Notes: generated by a model from the sequence alone, not told the origin. A DNA stretch of 8,260 nucleotides from Streptomyces sp. NRRL WC-3549 (GCF_000721935.1 NZ_KL585388.1:154954-163213); one strand, 5' to 3'; positions 1-6,403 are shown, numbered from the stretch's first letter. Program-made: numbers and translations.

Positions 1-415
1 GCGTCACGTCGTCGGCGGTGACCGGCAGCCGCGTACCGGCCAGCGCCGCGCGTTCCGCGGCACCGGCCTCCACGCAGAACTCGTTGCCCTCGGGGTCGGC
101 CAGGGTCGCCCAGCCCCGCCCGTTCGGCTTGCGGTGGTCGGCGACCAGGGTGGCGCCCAGACCGAGCAGCCGCTCGATCTCCTCGTCGCGGGTGCGGTCC
201 TCGGGGCGTACGTCCAGGTGCACACGGTTCTTGGCCCGCTTGGGCTCGGGCACCGTGACGAAGAGCAGCGCCGCCCTCCCGGTCTCCACGAGCGCCTCGG
301 GGTCGCCGGGCACGTCGTCGTCCGACACGGACGTGCCGAGCACCTCCGCCCAGAAGAGGGCCAGTTCATAGGCGTCGGCGCAGTCGATGGTGATGTGCTG
401 TACGAGGGAGGTCAT
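1..415 (-). CDS. VOC family (glyoxalase-like) protein, 3' end outside the window
   Basis: The frame starts at an ATG (415-413) and stays open to the left edge, giving at least 138 residues with no stop. The protein begins MTSLVQHITIDCADAYELA, followed by an FWAEVLG segment, then LLFVTVPEPKRAKNRVHLDV (about residues 50-70) and GRGWATLADPEGNEFCVEA (about 100-118). These are the usual blocks of small actinobacterial VOC proteins: an early strand-helix ending in FW..vLG, a central NRvHLDv strand with a histidine at a typical metal-ligand position, and a late DPEGNEFC strand. Members are dioxygenases, isomerases, resistance proteins or simple binding proteins, and nothing here fixes the substrate. 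A GGGGAG box about 10 nt before the ATG is a plausible ribosome site. It lies 68 nt after the last ABC gene on the same strand, so it could be cotranscribed or have its own promoter. Family assignment is firm; function is unknown. Confidence 0.85.
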   Translation of the reverse strand, partial: MTSLVQHITIDCADAYELALFWAEVLGTSVSDDDVPGDPEALVETGRAALLFVTVPEPKRAKNRVHLDVRPEDRTRDEEIERLLGLGATLVADHRKPNGRGWATLADPEGNEFCVEAGAAERAALAGTRLPVTADDVT

Positions 416-431
416 GGCGACACTCTCCCCG

Positions 432-479
432 CCGGGCCGGTGCGCGGTCCAGCGAGTTGTCGCCGTACCGCCGGCCCGG
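432..479 (-). terminator. GC-rich dyad after the ABC operon, possible terminator
   Basis: Bases 432-442 pair with 469-479: nine perfect G-C pairs, then a G-U and one more G-C, enclosing a 26-nt loop. The dyad lies just after the TGA of the second ATPase gene (486-484) and before the VOC start at 415. It could end the ABC transcript or partly reduce read-through. There is no U-tract, which is common in Streptomyces terminators, but the long loop makes it weaker than the hairpin after ectD. In DNA this GC-rich, such a dyad may also be chance. Confidence 0.35.
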
Positions 480-483
480 AGCC

Positions 484-1254
484 TCAGACGGGCAGCCGCG
501 GTACGGCGTCCAGGAGGCGGCGGGTGTACGGGTGCGCGGGGGCGCCCAGCACCTGGGCCGTGTCCCCCTGTTCGACGAGGCGGCCGCCTTCCAGGACGGC
601 GGTGTGTTCGCACAGGGACGCCACGACCGACAGGTCGTGGGAGACCATGACGACGGTCAACCCCCGCTCCTGCTTGAGCTCGGCGATCAGGTCGACCACG
701 GCCACACGGGTCGTGACGTCCAGCGCACTGACGGGTTCGTCGGCCAGGAGCACCCGCGGATGGCACACCGTCGCACGGGCGATGGCGACGCGCTGGCGCT
801 GGCCCCCGGAGAACTCGTGCGGGTAGCGGTGTACCGCGTCCGCCGGGAGGCCCACCCGCTCCAGTGCCTCGGCGACCTTGGGGGCCGCGGTGGCCTTCGA
901 GTCGAGGCCCAGGGAGCGCAACGGCTCGGCGACGATGTCACCGACGCGCCTGCGGGGGTCGAGCGAGGAGTACGGGTCCTGGAAGACGCACTGCACACCG
1001 CGCCGGAAGCGCCGCATCTGCCGGCGGTCGCGCACGTCGAGTCCGGTGCCCTCGAAGGCGACGGTCCCCCGGGTCGGCCTGCCGAGGCCCAGCAGGAGCC
1101 GCAGCAGGGTCGTCTTGCCCGCCCCGGACTCGCCGACGAGGGCGAGACTGCGGCCGGACTCGACGGTGAGGGAGACGTCCTGGACGGCGGGGGTGGCGCT
1201 GCCCCGGTGGTGCAGCGACACGTTCCTCAGCTCCAGGACCGGTGCGGGCGTCAT
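484..1254 (-). CDS. ABC transporter ATP-binding protein, peptide/nickel class (second ATPase, DppF/NikE-like)
   Basis: A 256-residue cytoplasmic nucleotide-binding subunit that hydrolyses ATP to drive import through the two permeases encoded upstream. All motifs are intact: Walker A GESGAGKTT (41-49), Q-loop Q92 in VFQDPYSSLDP, signature SGGQR (149-153), Walker B VLLADEP (168-174), D-loop SALD (176-179) and switch histidine H206 in VSHD. The QDPYSSLDPR and HPYTRRLLDAVP segments are typical of oligopeptide/dipeptide/nickel transporter ATPases. It ends right after that last segment, so it lacks the longer C-terminal extension of DppF/OppF (about 334 residues in E. coli) and is nearer in size to NikE (268). 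The ATG overlaps the preceding TGA as ATGA, and GGGAGAGA just upstream is a good ribosome site. The frame is also open further upstream, but that stretch is a shadow of the preceding gene. It is the last gene of the operon. Confidence 0.95.
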   Translation of the reverse strand: MTPAPVLELRNVSLHHRGSATPAVQDVSLTVESGRSLALVGESGAGKTTLLRLLLGLGRPTRGTVAFEGTGLDVRDRRQMRRFRRGVQCVFQDPYSSLDPRRRVGDIVAEPLRSLGLDSKATAAPKVAEALERVGLPADAVHRYPHEFSGGQRQRVAIARATVCHPRVLLADEPVSALDVTTRVAVVDLIAELKQERGLTVVMVSHDLSVVASLCEHTAVLEGGRLVEQGDTAQVLGAPAHPYTRRLLDAVPRLPV

Positions 1255-2051
1255 CGGGTCTCTCCCAGGTTCAGGGCGGACTCCAGCCGCCGGGCACTGC
1301 CCACCAGCGCCTTGGTGTAGGCGTGGACCGGTGAGCGGACGAGGTCGAGGACGGCACCCTCCTCCACGGCCCGGCCCTTGCGCATGACCAGGGCGCGGTC
1401 GGCGATCCTGGCGACGACCGCCAGGTCGTGGCTGACGAAGAGGACGGCCATGTCGCGTTCCCGGACGAGCGTGTCGATCAGGTCGAGCATCTCCGCCTGC
1501 ACGGACACGTCGAGCGCCGTGGTCGGCTCGTCCGCGATGAGCAGCTTCGGTTCGCACGCCAGCGCCATGGCGAGCGCGACCCGCTGGCGCTGCCCGCCGG
1601 AGATCTCGTGCGGGAAGGACCGGGCGATGCGGTCGGGTTCCGCCAGCCGTACCCGTTCCAGTGCGTCGACGACCGCGCGTTTCAGCGCCGAGCCCCTGAG
1701 CCCGTGCCGTCTGGCGAGGGGTTCGGCGAGCTGGCGGCCGGCCCGCATCAGCGGGTCCAGGGCGGTGAGCGGTTCCTGGAAGACGACGGCGGCGTCCCGT
1801 CCGCGTACCCGGGTGAGCTGCTCCTCACGCGCGCCGACGATCTGCGTCCCGGCCAGTTCGATGCTTCCGGTGGCGGTGATGCCCTCCGGCAGGAGGCCGA
1901 GGACCGCCAGCGCCGTCAGCGACTTGCCGGAGCCCGACTCGCCGATGAGCCCGAGCCGTTCGCCGCGCGCGAGCGACAGCGACAGGTCGTCCACCAGCGT
2001 GGTTCCGTCCGTGGTGCTCAGGGTGAGGCCGCTCAGGTCGAGGAGGGTCAT
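1251..2051 (-). CDS. ABC transporter ATP-binding protein, peptide/nickel class (first ATPase, DppD/NikD-like)
   Basis: A 266-residue cytoplasmic ATPase, probably forming a heterodimer with the following ATPase. Motifs: Walker A GESGSGKSL (37-45), Q-loop Q92 in VFQEPLTALDP, signature SGGQR (151-155), Walker B LLIADEP (170-176), D-loop TALD and switch histidine H208 in VSHD. GESGSGKS followed by VLGLLP, and the QEPLTALDP block, are hallmarks of the DppD/OppD/NikD branch. The C-terminal PVHAYTKALVGSA resembles the usual HPYT..L segment. It lacks the Cys-containing C-terminal extension of OppD/DppD (about 330 residues), so its size is nearer to NikD (254). The ATG overlaps the permease stop as ATGA. 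No strong ribosome site is visible, only GGCGGCGGCG, which fits translational coupling to the permease gene. Confidence 0.95.
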   Translation of the reverse strand: MTLLDLSGLTLSTTDGTTLVDDLSLSLARGERLGLIGESGSGKSLTALAVLGLLPEGITATGSIELAGTQIVGAREEQLTRVRGRDAAVVFQEPLTALDPLMRAGRQLAEPLARRHGLRGSALKRAVVDALERVRLAEPDRIARSFPHEISGGQRQRVALAMALACEPKLLIADEPTTALDVSVQAEMLDLIDTLVRERDMAVLFVSHDLAVVARIADRALVMRKGRAVEEGAVLDLVRSPVHAYTKALVGSARRLESALNLGETR

Positions 2052-2929
2052 GTGCGCCGCCGCCGGGTCGTCGGGTCGAGGGTGTCGCGCAGGCCGTCCG
2101 CGACGAGGTTGACGCCCACGACCAGCATGACGAGCAGGATGCCGGGGGCGAGCGCCCCGGCCGGCGCGGTGGTGAACGTGGCCTGCGCCTCCTGGAGCAT
2201 GCCGCCCCACGAGGCGTTCGGCGGCGGTACGCCCAGGCCGAGGTAGGACAGGCCGGCCTCCGCGAGGACGGCGAGACCGAACTGGAGGGCCAGGTTGACC
2301 ACGAGGGTCGGCCAGATGTTGGGAAGGACGTGCTGGACCACCGTGCGCGGCCAGGACGTGCCGGAGGTGCGGGCGGCGGTGATGTAGGCCTCGGTGAGGA
2401 CCCGTTTGACGAGGATGCGGGTCAGCCGGGCCACGACCGCGCTCTGGGCGAGCCCGATGGCCAGCACGGCGGAGCCGAGCGTGGCCGAGTGCGCCGCGAC
2501 GATGAGCATCGCCAGCAGCAGCGTCGGGAAGGCGATCAGGATGTCGAGGAACGCGGAGAGGGTGTCGTCGAGCCAGCCCTGCGCGAAGGCGGTGAGCAAC
2601 CCCAGCAGGACACCGAGGACCGCGGCGATCAGCACCGAGCCCAGACCCGCAGTGACGGCGATCCGCGCCCCGGTCATCACCTGGGTGAACAGGTCGCGGC
2701 CGAGCTTGTCGGTGCCCAGCAGGTGGCCGGCGCCCGGGCCGGTGAGCCGTCCGCCGGAGGTGTCGTCGGCCGCGTACGGGGACCACACCAGCGAGACGAG
2801 GGCGAGCAGCACGACGAGACCGGTGAGCACGCACCCGGCGAGCAGGGTGTACGAACGCGCGGGGCGGCGGCGTCCGGTGGTCGGCCCGGTTGGACGTCCG
2901 GTGGTTCGTTCGGTGGCACGTGCGGTCAT
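2048..2929 (-). CDS. ABC transporter permease, peptide/nickel class (DppC/NikC-like)
   Basis: A 293-residue inner-membrane subunit forming half of the translocation pore with the preceding permease. The N-terminus is a hydrophilic Thr/Arg/Gly/Pro-rich tail of about 27 residues, followed by a first membrane segment (about 28-50). Next comes the family block HLLGTDKLGRDLFTQVMTGA (69-88), then hydrophobic segments near 93-115, 127-146, 150-166, 207-223 and 262-280. The EAA-type cytoplasmic loop that docks on the ATPases is YITAARTSGTSW (182-193), continuing to HVLPNIWP (200-207). GLSYLGLGVPPPNASWG (226-242) is the typical DppC/OppC/NikC periplasmic motif. The start was chosen because its ATG overlaps the TGA of the upstream permease (ATGA) and because homologous sequence begins soon after. 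The tail contains an 11-base direct repeat (2871-2881 and 2895-2905) encoding TTGR-type residues, likely harmless. Confidence 0.95.
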   Translation of the reverse strand: MTARATERTTGRPTGPTTGRRRPARSYTLLAGCVLTGLVVLLALVSLVWSPYAADDTSGGRLTGPGAGHLLGTDKLGRDLFTQVMTGARIAVTAGLGSVLIAAVLGVLLGLLTAFAQGWLDDTLSAFLDILIAFPTLLLAMLIVAAHSATLGSAVLAIGLAQSAVVARLTRILVKRVLTEAYITAARTSGTSWPRTVVQHVLPNIWPTLVVNLALQFGLAVLAEAGLSYLGLGVPPPNASWGGMLQEAQATFTTAPAGALAPGILLVMLVVGVNLVADGLRDTLDPTTRRRRT

Positions 2930-3891
2930 CGGGAGCCCCCCGAGAGACGGTCGCGCAGCCGGGGGTCGATGATCCGCTGCACGAGGTCGGCGGCGAAGCC
3001 GATGAGCAGGACGGCCAGGGTGGAGACGAACAGCACGCCCTGGACGACCGGGTAGTCGTGCTGGGCGATCCCGGTGACGAGCATCGAGCCGAGGCCCGGC
3101 AGCGCGAACACCGACTCCACCACCACCGCGCCGAGCAGGGTGGAGGCCAGCTCGATGCCGAGGACGGAGACCACCGGGACCGAGGCGTTGCGCAGCCCGT
3201 GACGCCACATGGCCCGCCCGAACGAGGACCCCAGCGCGCGTGCCGTTCGCAGGTAGTCACTGCCCAGGACGTCCAGGGTCGCCGAGCGGACGTACCGGAT
3301 CAGCGAGGCGCTCATCACCAGGGCGATGGTCGCCACGGGCAGGACGAGCGAGCGGACCGCCTCACCGGGTACCGCCCAGCCGTCCGGGGGGAAGCCGCCG
3401 GCCGGCAGCCAGCCCGCGTTCAGCGCGAAGACGGCGACGAGGATCATGCCGAGCCAGAACACCGGTACGGCGATGCCCAGTTGGGAGACGCCGCTGAGCA
3501 GCGCGCCGTACCAGGTGTGCCGCTTGTACGCGGCCACGAATCCGGCCGGCACCGCGATCAGGACCGAGAGGACGAACGCGGCCAGGGTCAGCGGGACCGT
3601 CAGGTCCAGCCGGGAGGCCACCTCGGGGCCGACCGGCAGCGTACTGACGAACGAGGTGCCGAGGTCCCCGCCCGCCAGCTGCCCGAGCCAGTGGGTGAAC
3701 TGCTCGGGCAGCGGCTTGTCGGAACCGATGGAGTGCCGGGCCGCCGCGATCTGCTCGGGGCTCGCACCCACCGAGGTGAGCGCGTTGGCCGGGTCGCCGG
3801 GCAGCAGGCGCAGCAGGGCGAAGAGCACCACGCTCGCGAGCGCCAGCGACACCAGGAGGAAGACGAAGCGGCGCAGGAGGTACCGCGCCAT
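2926..3891 (-). CDS. ABC transporter permease, peptide/nickel class (DppB/NikB-like)
   Basis: A 321-residue membrane subunit starting MARYLLRRFVFLL, the classic start of DppB/OppB/NikB permeases. The first membrane helix (about 8-29) ends in RLLPGDPA, a conserved family block. A soluble periplasmic domain follows (about 30-95) with QFTHWLGQLAGGDLGTS (64-80). Hydrophobic segments lie near 100-121, 133-158, 182-198, 238-260 and 285-304. The EAA loop DYLRTARALGSSFGRAMWRH (212-231) is the ATPase docking site, and FALPGLGSMLVTGI (262-275) is the typical late motif. It follows the binding-protein gene with a 1-base TGATG overlap, and its stop overlaps the next permease. Length agrees with the family (about 310-340). 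Substrate specificity cannot be read from permeases. Confidence 0.96.
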   Translation of the reverse strand: MARYLLRRFVFLLVSLALASVVLFALLRLLPGDPANALTSVGASPEQIAAARHSIGSDKPLPEQFTHWLGQLAGGDLGTSFVSTLPVGPEVASRLDLTVPLTLAAFVLSVLIAVPAGFVAAYKRHTWYGALLSGVSQLGIAVPVFWLGMILVAVFALNAGWLPAGGFPPDGWAVPGEAVRSLVLPVATIALVMSASLIRYVRSATLDVLGSDYLRTARALGSSFGRAMWRHGLRNASVPVVSVLGIELASTLLGAVVVESVFALPGLGSMLVTGIAQHDYPVVQGVLFVSTLAVLLIGFAADLVQRIIDPRLRDRLSGGSR

Positions 3892-5405
3892 CAGCTCTTC
3901 TTCTTGATGTCGTACGCGAAGAACTGGGAGTTGAGGCCGTTGACCGGGTAGCCGGACAGCTTGGTGTTCGCCACGACGATCTGCGGGTAGAGGTAGAGCC
4001 AGTCGCTCGCCGCGTCCTCGGCGGTCTTGCGGTTGACCTTCTTCAGCAGCTCGGTCTGCCCGGCCTCCGTGGTGGCCGCCTCCGCCTGCTCGACCCAGCG
4101 GGTGACCTGCGGCTCGTCGTAGCCCCAGTAGAAGTCGGGGTTGCCGTACCAGACCAGGTCGCGGTCGTTGACGTGCTCCTGGAGCGTGGCCGTGAAGTCG
4201 TGGTTCTTGTAGACCTTCGTGTACCACTCGTCGGGCGTGATCGTGTTGATCTTCACGGTGACGCCGACCTTGGCCAGCTCCGACTTGATGAAGGTGGCGG
4301 CGGTCGGGTGCGGGTCGTAGTTGGGGGTGTCGAGGGTGAAGCTGAAGCCGTCGGCGTAGCCGGCCTCCTTCAGCAGCTCCTTGGCCCGCGCGGGGTCGTG
4401 GGTGTCGGTCTCGGTGAGGTCCTCGTACCACGGGTCGGTGGGCGGGACCATCGACCCGATCTCCTTGCCGTAGCCGTCCCAGACGGACTCCAGCAGCTTC
4501 TTGTCGTCGATCGCGGCGGAGACGGCCCGGCGCACCTTGACGTCGGTGAAGGGCTTGGCCTTGTCGTTGAAGGCGAGCAGCAGCTTCGTGGTCGAGTCGC
4601 CGTCGTTGACCTTGTACTTCGGGTTCGACGTGAACTGGCCGAGTGCGTCGGGGGACTGCTCGCTCGTGACGACGTCGACGGCGTCGGTGAGGAGCGCGTT
4701 GTTCAGCGCGGTCGCGTCCTTGTAGTAGTGGAAGACGACCTGGCGGCTGGCCGCCGCCTCACCCCAGTAGCCGGTGAACCGGTCGAGGCTGAGCGCCGAG
4801 CCGCGCGTCCACTTCTTCAACGTGAACGGCCCGGTGCCGTCCTCGCTCGTCTTCAGGTTCTCCGCCTCGGAGTTGACGACCCAGACGTAGGAGAGGTTGT
4901 AGACGAAGGAGATCGACCTCTTCGAGAGCGTGACCTTCAGAGTCCGCGCGTCGGGCGTGGCGATGTCCTCGACCACGTCGAGGCTGCTCTTGCGGGCGGA
5001 CTGCGAGTCGTCCGCGAGGACCTTCTCCAGGCTGTACTCGACGTCCTGGCTGGTGAGCTTCTTGCCGCTGTGGAACGTCACCCCGTCCTTCAGCGTGAAG
5101 GTGTAGGTGAGCCCGTCCTCGCTGACCGTGTGGTCCTCGGCGAGCAGCGGCTCCACGCCGCCGTCGTCGGTGAGCTTGAACAGCCCTTCGTAGACGTTGC
5201 CGTTGAGGGCCTCGGTGACTCCCTGGCCGCCGCCCGCGGTGTTGTCCAGGTTCTGCGGCTCGTAGAGGGAGCCGATGTTCACCGTGGCGTCCTTGTCGTA
5301 CGTGCCGCCCGCGGCGGAGCCGCCGCCCGGTCCGCCGCACGCGGAGAGGGCCAGGGCGCAGGTGACCGCGGTGGCGGAGTACAGGGAGGTCTTCTTGATG
5401 CTCAT
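3891..5405 (-). CDS. ABC transporter substrate-binding lipoprotein, family 5 (peptide/nickel class)
   Basis: A 504-residue extracytoplasmic solute receptor. The signal peptide has a short positive start (MSIKK), a hydrophobic stretch and a lipobox LSAC (20-23), so Cys23 is the predicted lipid anchor, followed by a Gly/Ser-rich linker. Family 5 landmarks are clear: YEGLFKL (72-78), VEPLLAEDHTVSEDGLTYTF (84-103), GVTFHSGKKLTSQDVEYSLE (108-127), GTGPFTLKKW (190-199), VRRAVSAAIDDKKLL (291-305), and PARAKELLKEAGYADGF (338-354) in the second lobe. Length is typical of peptide, nickel or opine receptors. These blocks fix the fold but not the ligand. The gene lies 44 nt after the DUF1684 gene and is followed at once by the permease. 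The ribosome site is poor: GAAGG about 12 nt from the ATG. The frame is also open upstream across the DUF1684 gene, but the signal peptide fixes this start. Confidence 0.96.
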   Translation of the reverse strand: MSIKKTSLYSATAVTCALALSACGGPGGGSAAGGTYDKDATVNIGSLYEPQNLDNTAGGGQGVTEALNGNVYEGLFKLTDDGGVEPLLAEDHTVSEDGLTYTFTLKDGVTFHSGKKLTSQDVEYSLEKVLADDSQSARKSSLDVVEDIATPDARTLKVTLSKRSISFVYNLSYVWVVNSEAENLKTSEDGTGPFTLKKWTRGSALSLDRFTGYWGEAAASRQVVFHYYKDATALNNALLTDAVDVVTSEQSPDALGQFTSNPKYKVNDGDSTTKLLLAFNDKAKPFTDVKVRRAVSAAIDDKKLLESVWDGYGKEIGSMVPPTDPWYEDLTETDTHDPARAKELLKEAGYADGFSFTLDTPNYDPHPTAATFIKSELAKVGVTVKINTITPDEWYTKVYKNHDFTATLQEHVNDRDLVWYGNPDFYWGYDEPQVTRWVEQAEAATTEAGQTELLKKVNRKTAEDAASDWLYLYPQIVVANTKLSGYPVNGLNSQFFAYDIKKKS

Positions 5406-5449
5406 GAGGGAGGTGCGCCTTCGTGCTGCTGGGAGGGGAGGGGCGGCGA

Positions 5450-6202
5450 TCAGTGCTGCGCGGGGAAGCCGTCGCGGAAGAGGGGAAGCTTCTCGCCCGC
5501 CTCGACGGGCAGGTGGAAACGGTTCTGCCGCGGCGGCATCGGACAGTTGTACTGATCGGAGAACCCGCAGGGCGGGACGAAGGCGCGGTTGAAGTCGAGG
5601 ACGACCCGGCGGTCGTCGCCCGCCGCACGCCGTACGAACAGGAACCGTCCGGCGCCGTAGGTGGTGGCGCTGTTGGTCGGGTCGCCGAAGACGAGCAGCA
5701 GGGTGCCGTCGTCGTCGAAGGCGCTGAGCGCGTACGTGTGCCCGTCCAGCGTGAGTTCGATGTCCTCCGGGACCACCAGGTCGCGGGTGCCGCCGTTGTC
5801 GCGGAGGTGCTCGAAGGGGACGCGCCGGGCGGCCGGTGCCGGTGTGCAGGAGGCTTCCAGGACCCACTTCGGGTCGTAGGGGAAGGCGCTCGTGTCCTCG
5901 AAGTGGCGGAGGGCCGGCGACGCGGAGTCCCAGAACCGCAGTCCGTGCTCGGCCTCGCCGGTGACGAGGTCGGTCCGCTCCAGCGTGGTCACGGTCACGG
6001 TGTCCGGCTGTCCCGTACGGGCCGCCTCGATGTCCGGACGCTCGCCGGCGGGCAGCCAGCGGGTCTCGACGAGGGCCAGGTTCCCGGTCGGCGCGGTGAG
6101 GGCGTGACGGCGTTCGGCCCGCCAGGCGTCCCACTCCGCGGCGGGGTCGGAGTCGCTGGTGGGCGGGAGGGGTACGGCCGGGTGGGTCACGGTCTGGCTC
6201 AT
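5450..6202 (-). CDS. DUF1684 domain protein, first gene of the ABC operon
   Basis: A 250-residue protein without signal peptide or membrane segment, so probably cytoplasmic. It matches the DUF1684 family: AAEWDAWRAERRHALTAPTG (21-40), LRFWDSASP (88-96), FPYDPKW (107-113), VPFEHLRDNG (128-137), LSAFDDDGTLLLVFGDPTNS (159-178), FLFVRR (187-192), and the diagnostic block DFNRAFVPPCGFSDQYNCP (203-221) followed by LPVEAGEKLP (231-240). Cys212 and Cys220 in that block, together with the N-x-x-x-x-P-P-C spacing, are the most conserved features. The biochemical function of the family is, to my knowledge, not established. The ATG at 6202 directly follows an in-frame TGA. An AGG lies only 3 nt away, so the ribosome site is poorly spaced; GTG at 6190 (residue 5) is an alternative start. 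It probably shares the promoter near 6273-6301 with the transporter genes. Confidence 0.9.
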   Translation of the reverse strand: MSQTVTHPAVPLPPTSDSDPAAEWDAWRAERRHALTAPTGNLALVETRWLPAGERPDIEAARTGQPDTVTVTTLERTDLVTGEAEHGLRFWDSASPALRHFEDTSAFPYDPKWVLEASCTPAPAARRVPFEHLRDNGGTRDLVVPEDIELTLDGHTYALSAFDDDGTLLLVFGDPTNSATTYGAGRFLFVRRAAGDDRRVVLDFNRAFVPPCGFSDQYNCPMPPRQNRFHLPVEAGEKLPLFRDGFPAQH

Positions 6203-6256
6203 TCACCTAGGGGGACGGAAGCGATCGCGCCGCGTGCTCACGCCGCGTGATTCCAT
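6203..6256 (-). CDS. Possible 17-codon leader ORF before the DUF1684 gene
   Basis: An ATG at 6256-6254 opens a frame of 17 codons (MESRGVSTRRDRFRPPR) ending in TGA at 6205-6203, directly abutting the ATG of the DUF1684 gene in the same frame. It starts about 10-20 nt after the predicted transcription start. The peptide is Arg-rich (6 of 17) but has no run of one amino acid, no Cys, and no clear ribosome site. It could be a leader that couples or gates translation of the DUF1684 gene, or simply an open stretch in GC-rich sequence. I favour neither strongly. Confidence 0.2.
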   Translation of the reverse strand: MESRGVSTRRDRFRPPR

Positions 6257-6268
6257 GCTCAAAGCATG
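6254..6268. repeat. Small inverted repeat near the predicted transcription start
   Basis: CATGCT (6254-6259) and AGCATG (6263-6268) are exact inverted 6-base arms around a 3-base centre. The dyad lies just downstream of the putative -10 region and covers the start codon of the possible leader ORF. It could be a half of the operator or a small 5'-end hairpin in the transcript. Confidence 0.4.
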
Positions 6269-6271
6269 CCC

Positions 6272-6284
6272 TATAGGACCTATA
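6272..6284. promoter_or_regulatory. 13-bp palindrome, candidate operator of the DUF1684-ABC operon
   Basis: TATAGG-A-CCTATA is a perfect inverted repeat with a single central base, set in an AT-rich island of otherwise very GC-rich DNA. It overlaps the region where the -10 element should lie downstream of the TTGACA box, the usual place for a repressor site. The same bases also form a direct repeat of CCTATA at 6270-6275 and 6279-6284, 9 bp apart. I do not recognise a specific regulator, and no regulator gene is in the window. Confidence 0.5.
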
Positions 6285-6301
6285 AAGCTATCTAATGTCA
6301 A
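6273..6301 (-). promoter_or_regulatory. Likely promoter of the DUF1684-ABC operon
   Basis: On the minus strand a consensus TTGACA (6301-6296) is followed, after 17 bases, by TCCTAT (6278-6273). The -35 is a perfect sigma70/HrdB match. The -10 is weak (3 of 6); TATAGG at 6275-6270 with a 20-base spacer is the alternative. The AT-rich stretch and its place before the first gene of the operon support a promoter. The implied start near 6265 would give a 5' leader of about 60 nt. Confidence 0.5.
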
Positions 6302-6372
6302 ATGGCGTCTCGCCCTCTGAGAGCTCATGCGCGGAGGAGGGTGCCGGCGGACCCGTGCGACGGGCGCCGACG

Positions 6373-6403
6373 GACCGGGGCGCGGGCCGCAGGGGCCCCG
6401 GTC
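6373..6403. repeat. Secondary GC-rich inverted repeat downstream of ectD
   Basis: GACCGGGGC (6373-6381) and GCCCCGGTC (6395-6403) form a 9-bp stem around a 13-nt loop. It lies between the strong hairpin after ectD and the promoter of the next operon. It may be a backup terminator. The rest of 6302-6423 shows no supported gene or other signal. Confidence 0.3.

Noticed and set aside
4..369. Minus-strand ORF of 121 codons at the left edge
   Set aside because: Wrong frame within the VOC gene; composition is Arg/Pro/Ser/Thr-rich without any domain, while the neighbouring frame gives a clear VOC protein.
457..1320. Plus-strand ORF of 287 codons opposite the last ATPase gene
   Set aside because: The minus strand has all ABC ATPase motifs; this is its shadow.
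2871..2905. 11-base direct repeat CGTCCGGTGGT at 2871-2881 and 2895-2905
   Set aside because: Lies in the low-complexity Thr/Gly/Arg N-terminal tail of permease C and is explained by repeated codons; no third copy or other structure.
2890..3951. Plus-strand ORF of 353 codons opposite the permease B gene
   Set aside because: Dominated by Gln, His, Arg, Asp and Gly, as expected for the complement of a GC-rich membrane protein gene; no domain seen.
5406..5449. Gap between the DUF1684 and receptor genes as a possible internal promoter
   Set aside because: Only 44 bases, GC-rich, with no -35/-10 pair or convincing dyad.
4173..5555. Long plus-strand ORF (460 codons) opposite the receptor gene
   Set aside because: It is the antisense frame of a clear receptor gene; its composition is extremely Val/Gly/Arg/Leu-rich and it shows no recognisable domain. 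High GC third positions create such shadows.
3891..6206. Fusion of a DUF1684-region protein with the receptor (771 codons)
   Set aside because: The upstream half of this frame is an out-of-frame reading of the DUF1684 gene; the lipoprotein signal peptide at 5405 marks the real start. The same applies to the upstream extensions of the permease B (to 4431), permease C (to 3208) and both ATPase frames (to 3260 and 1557).
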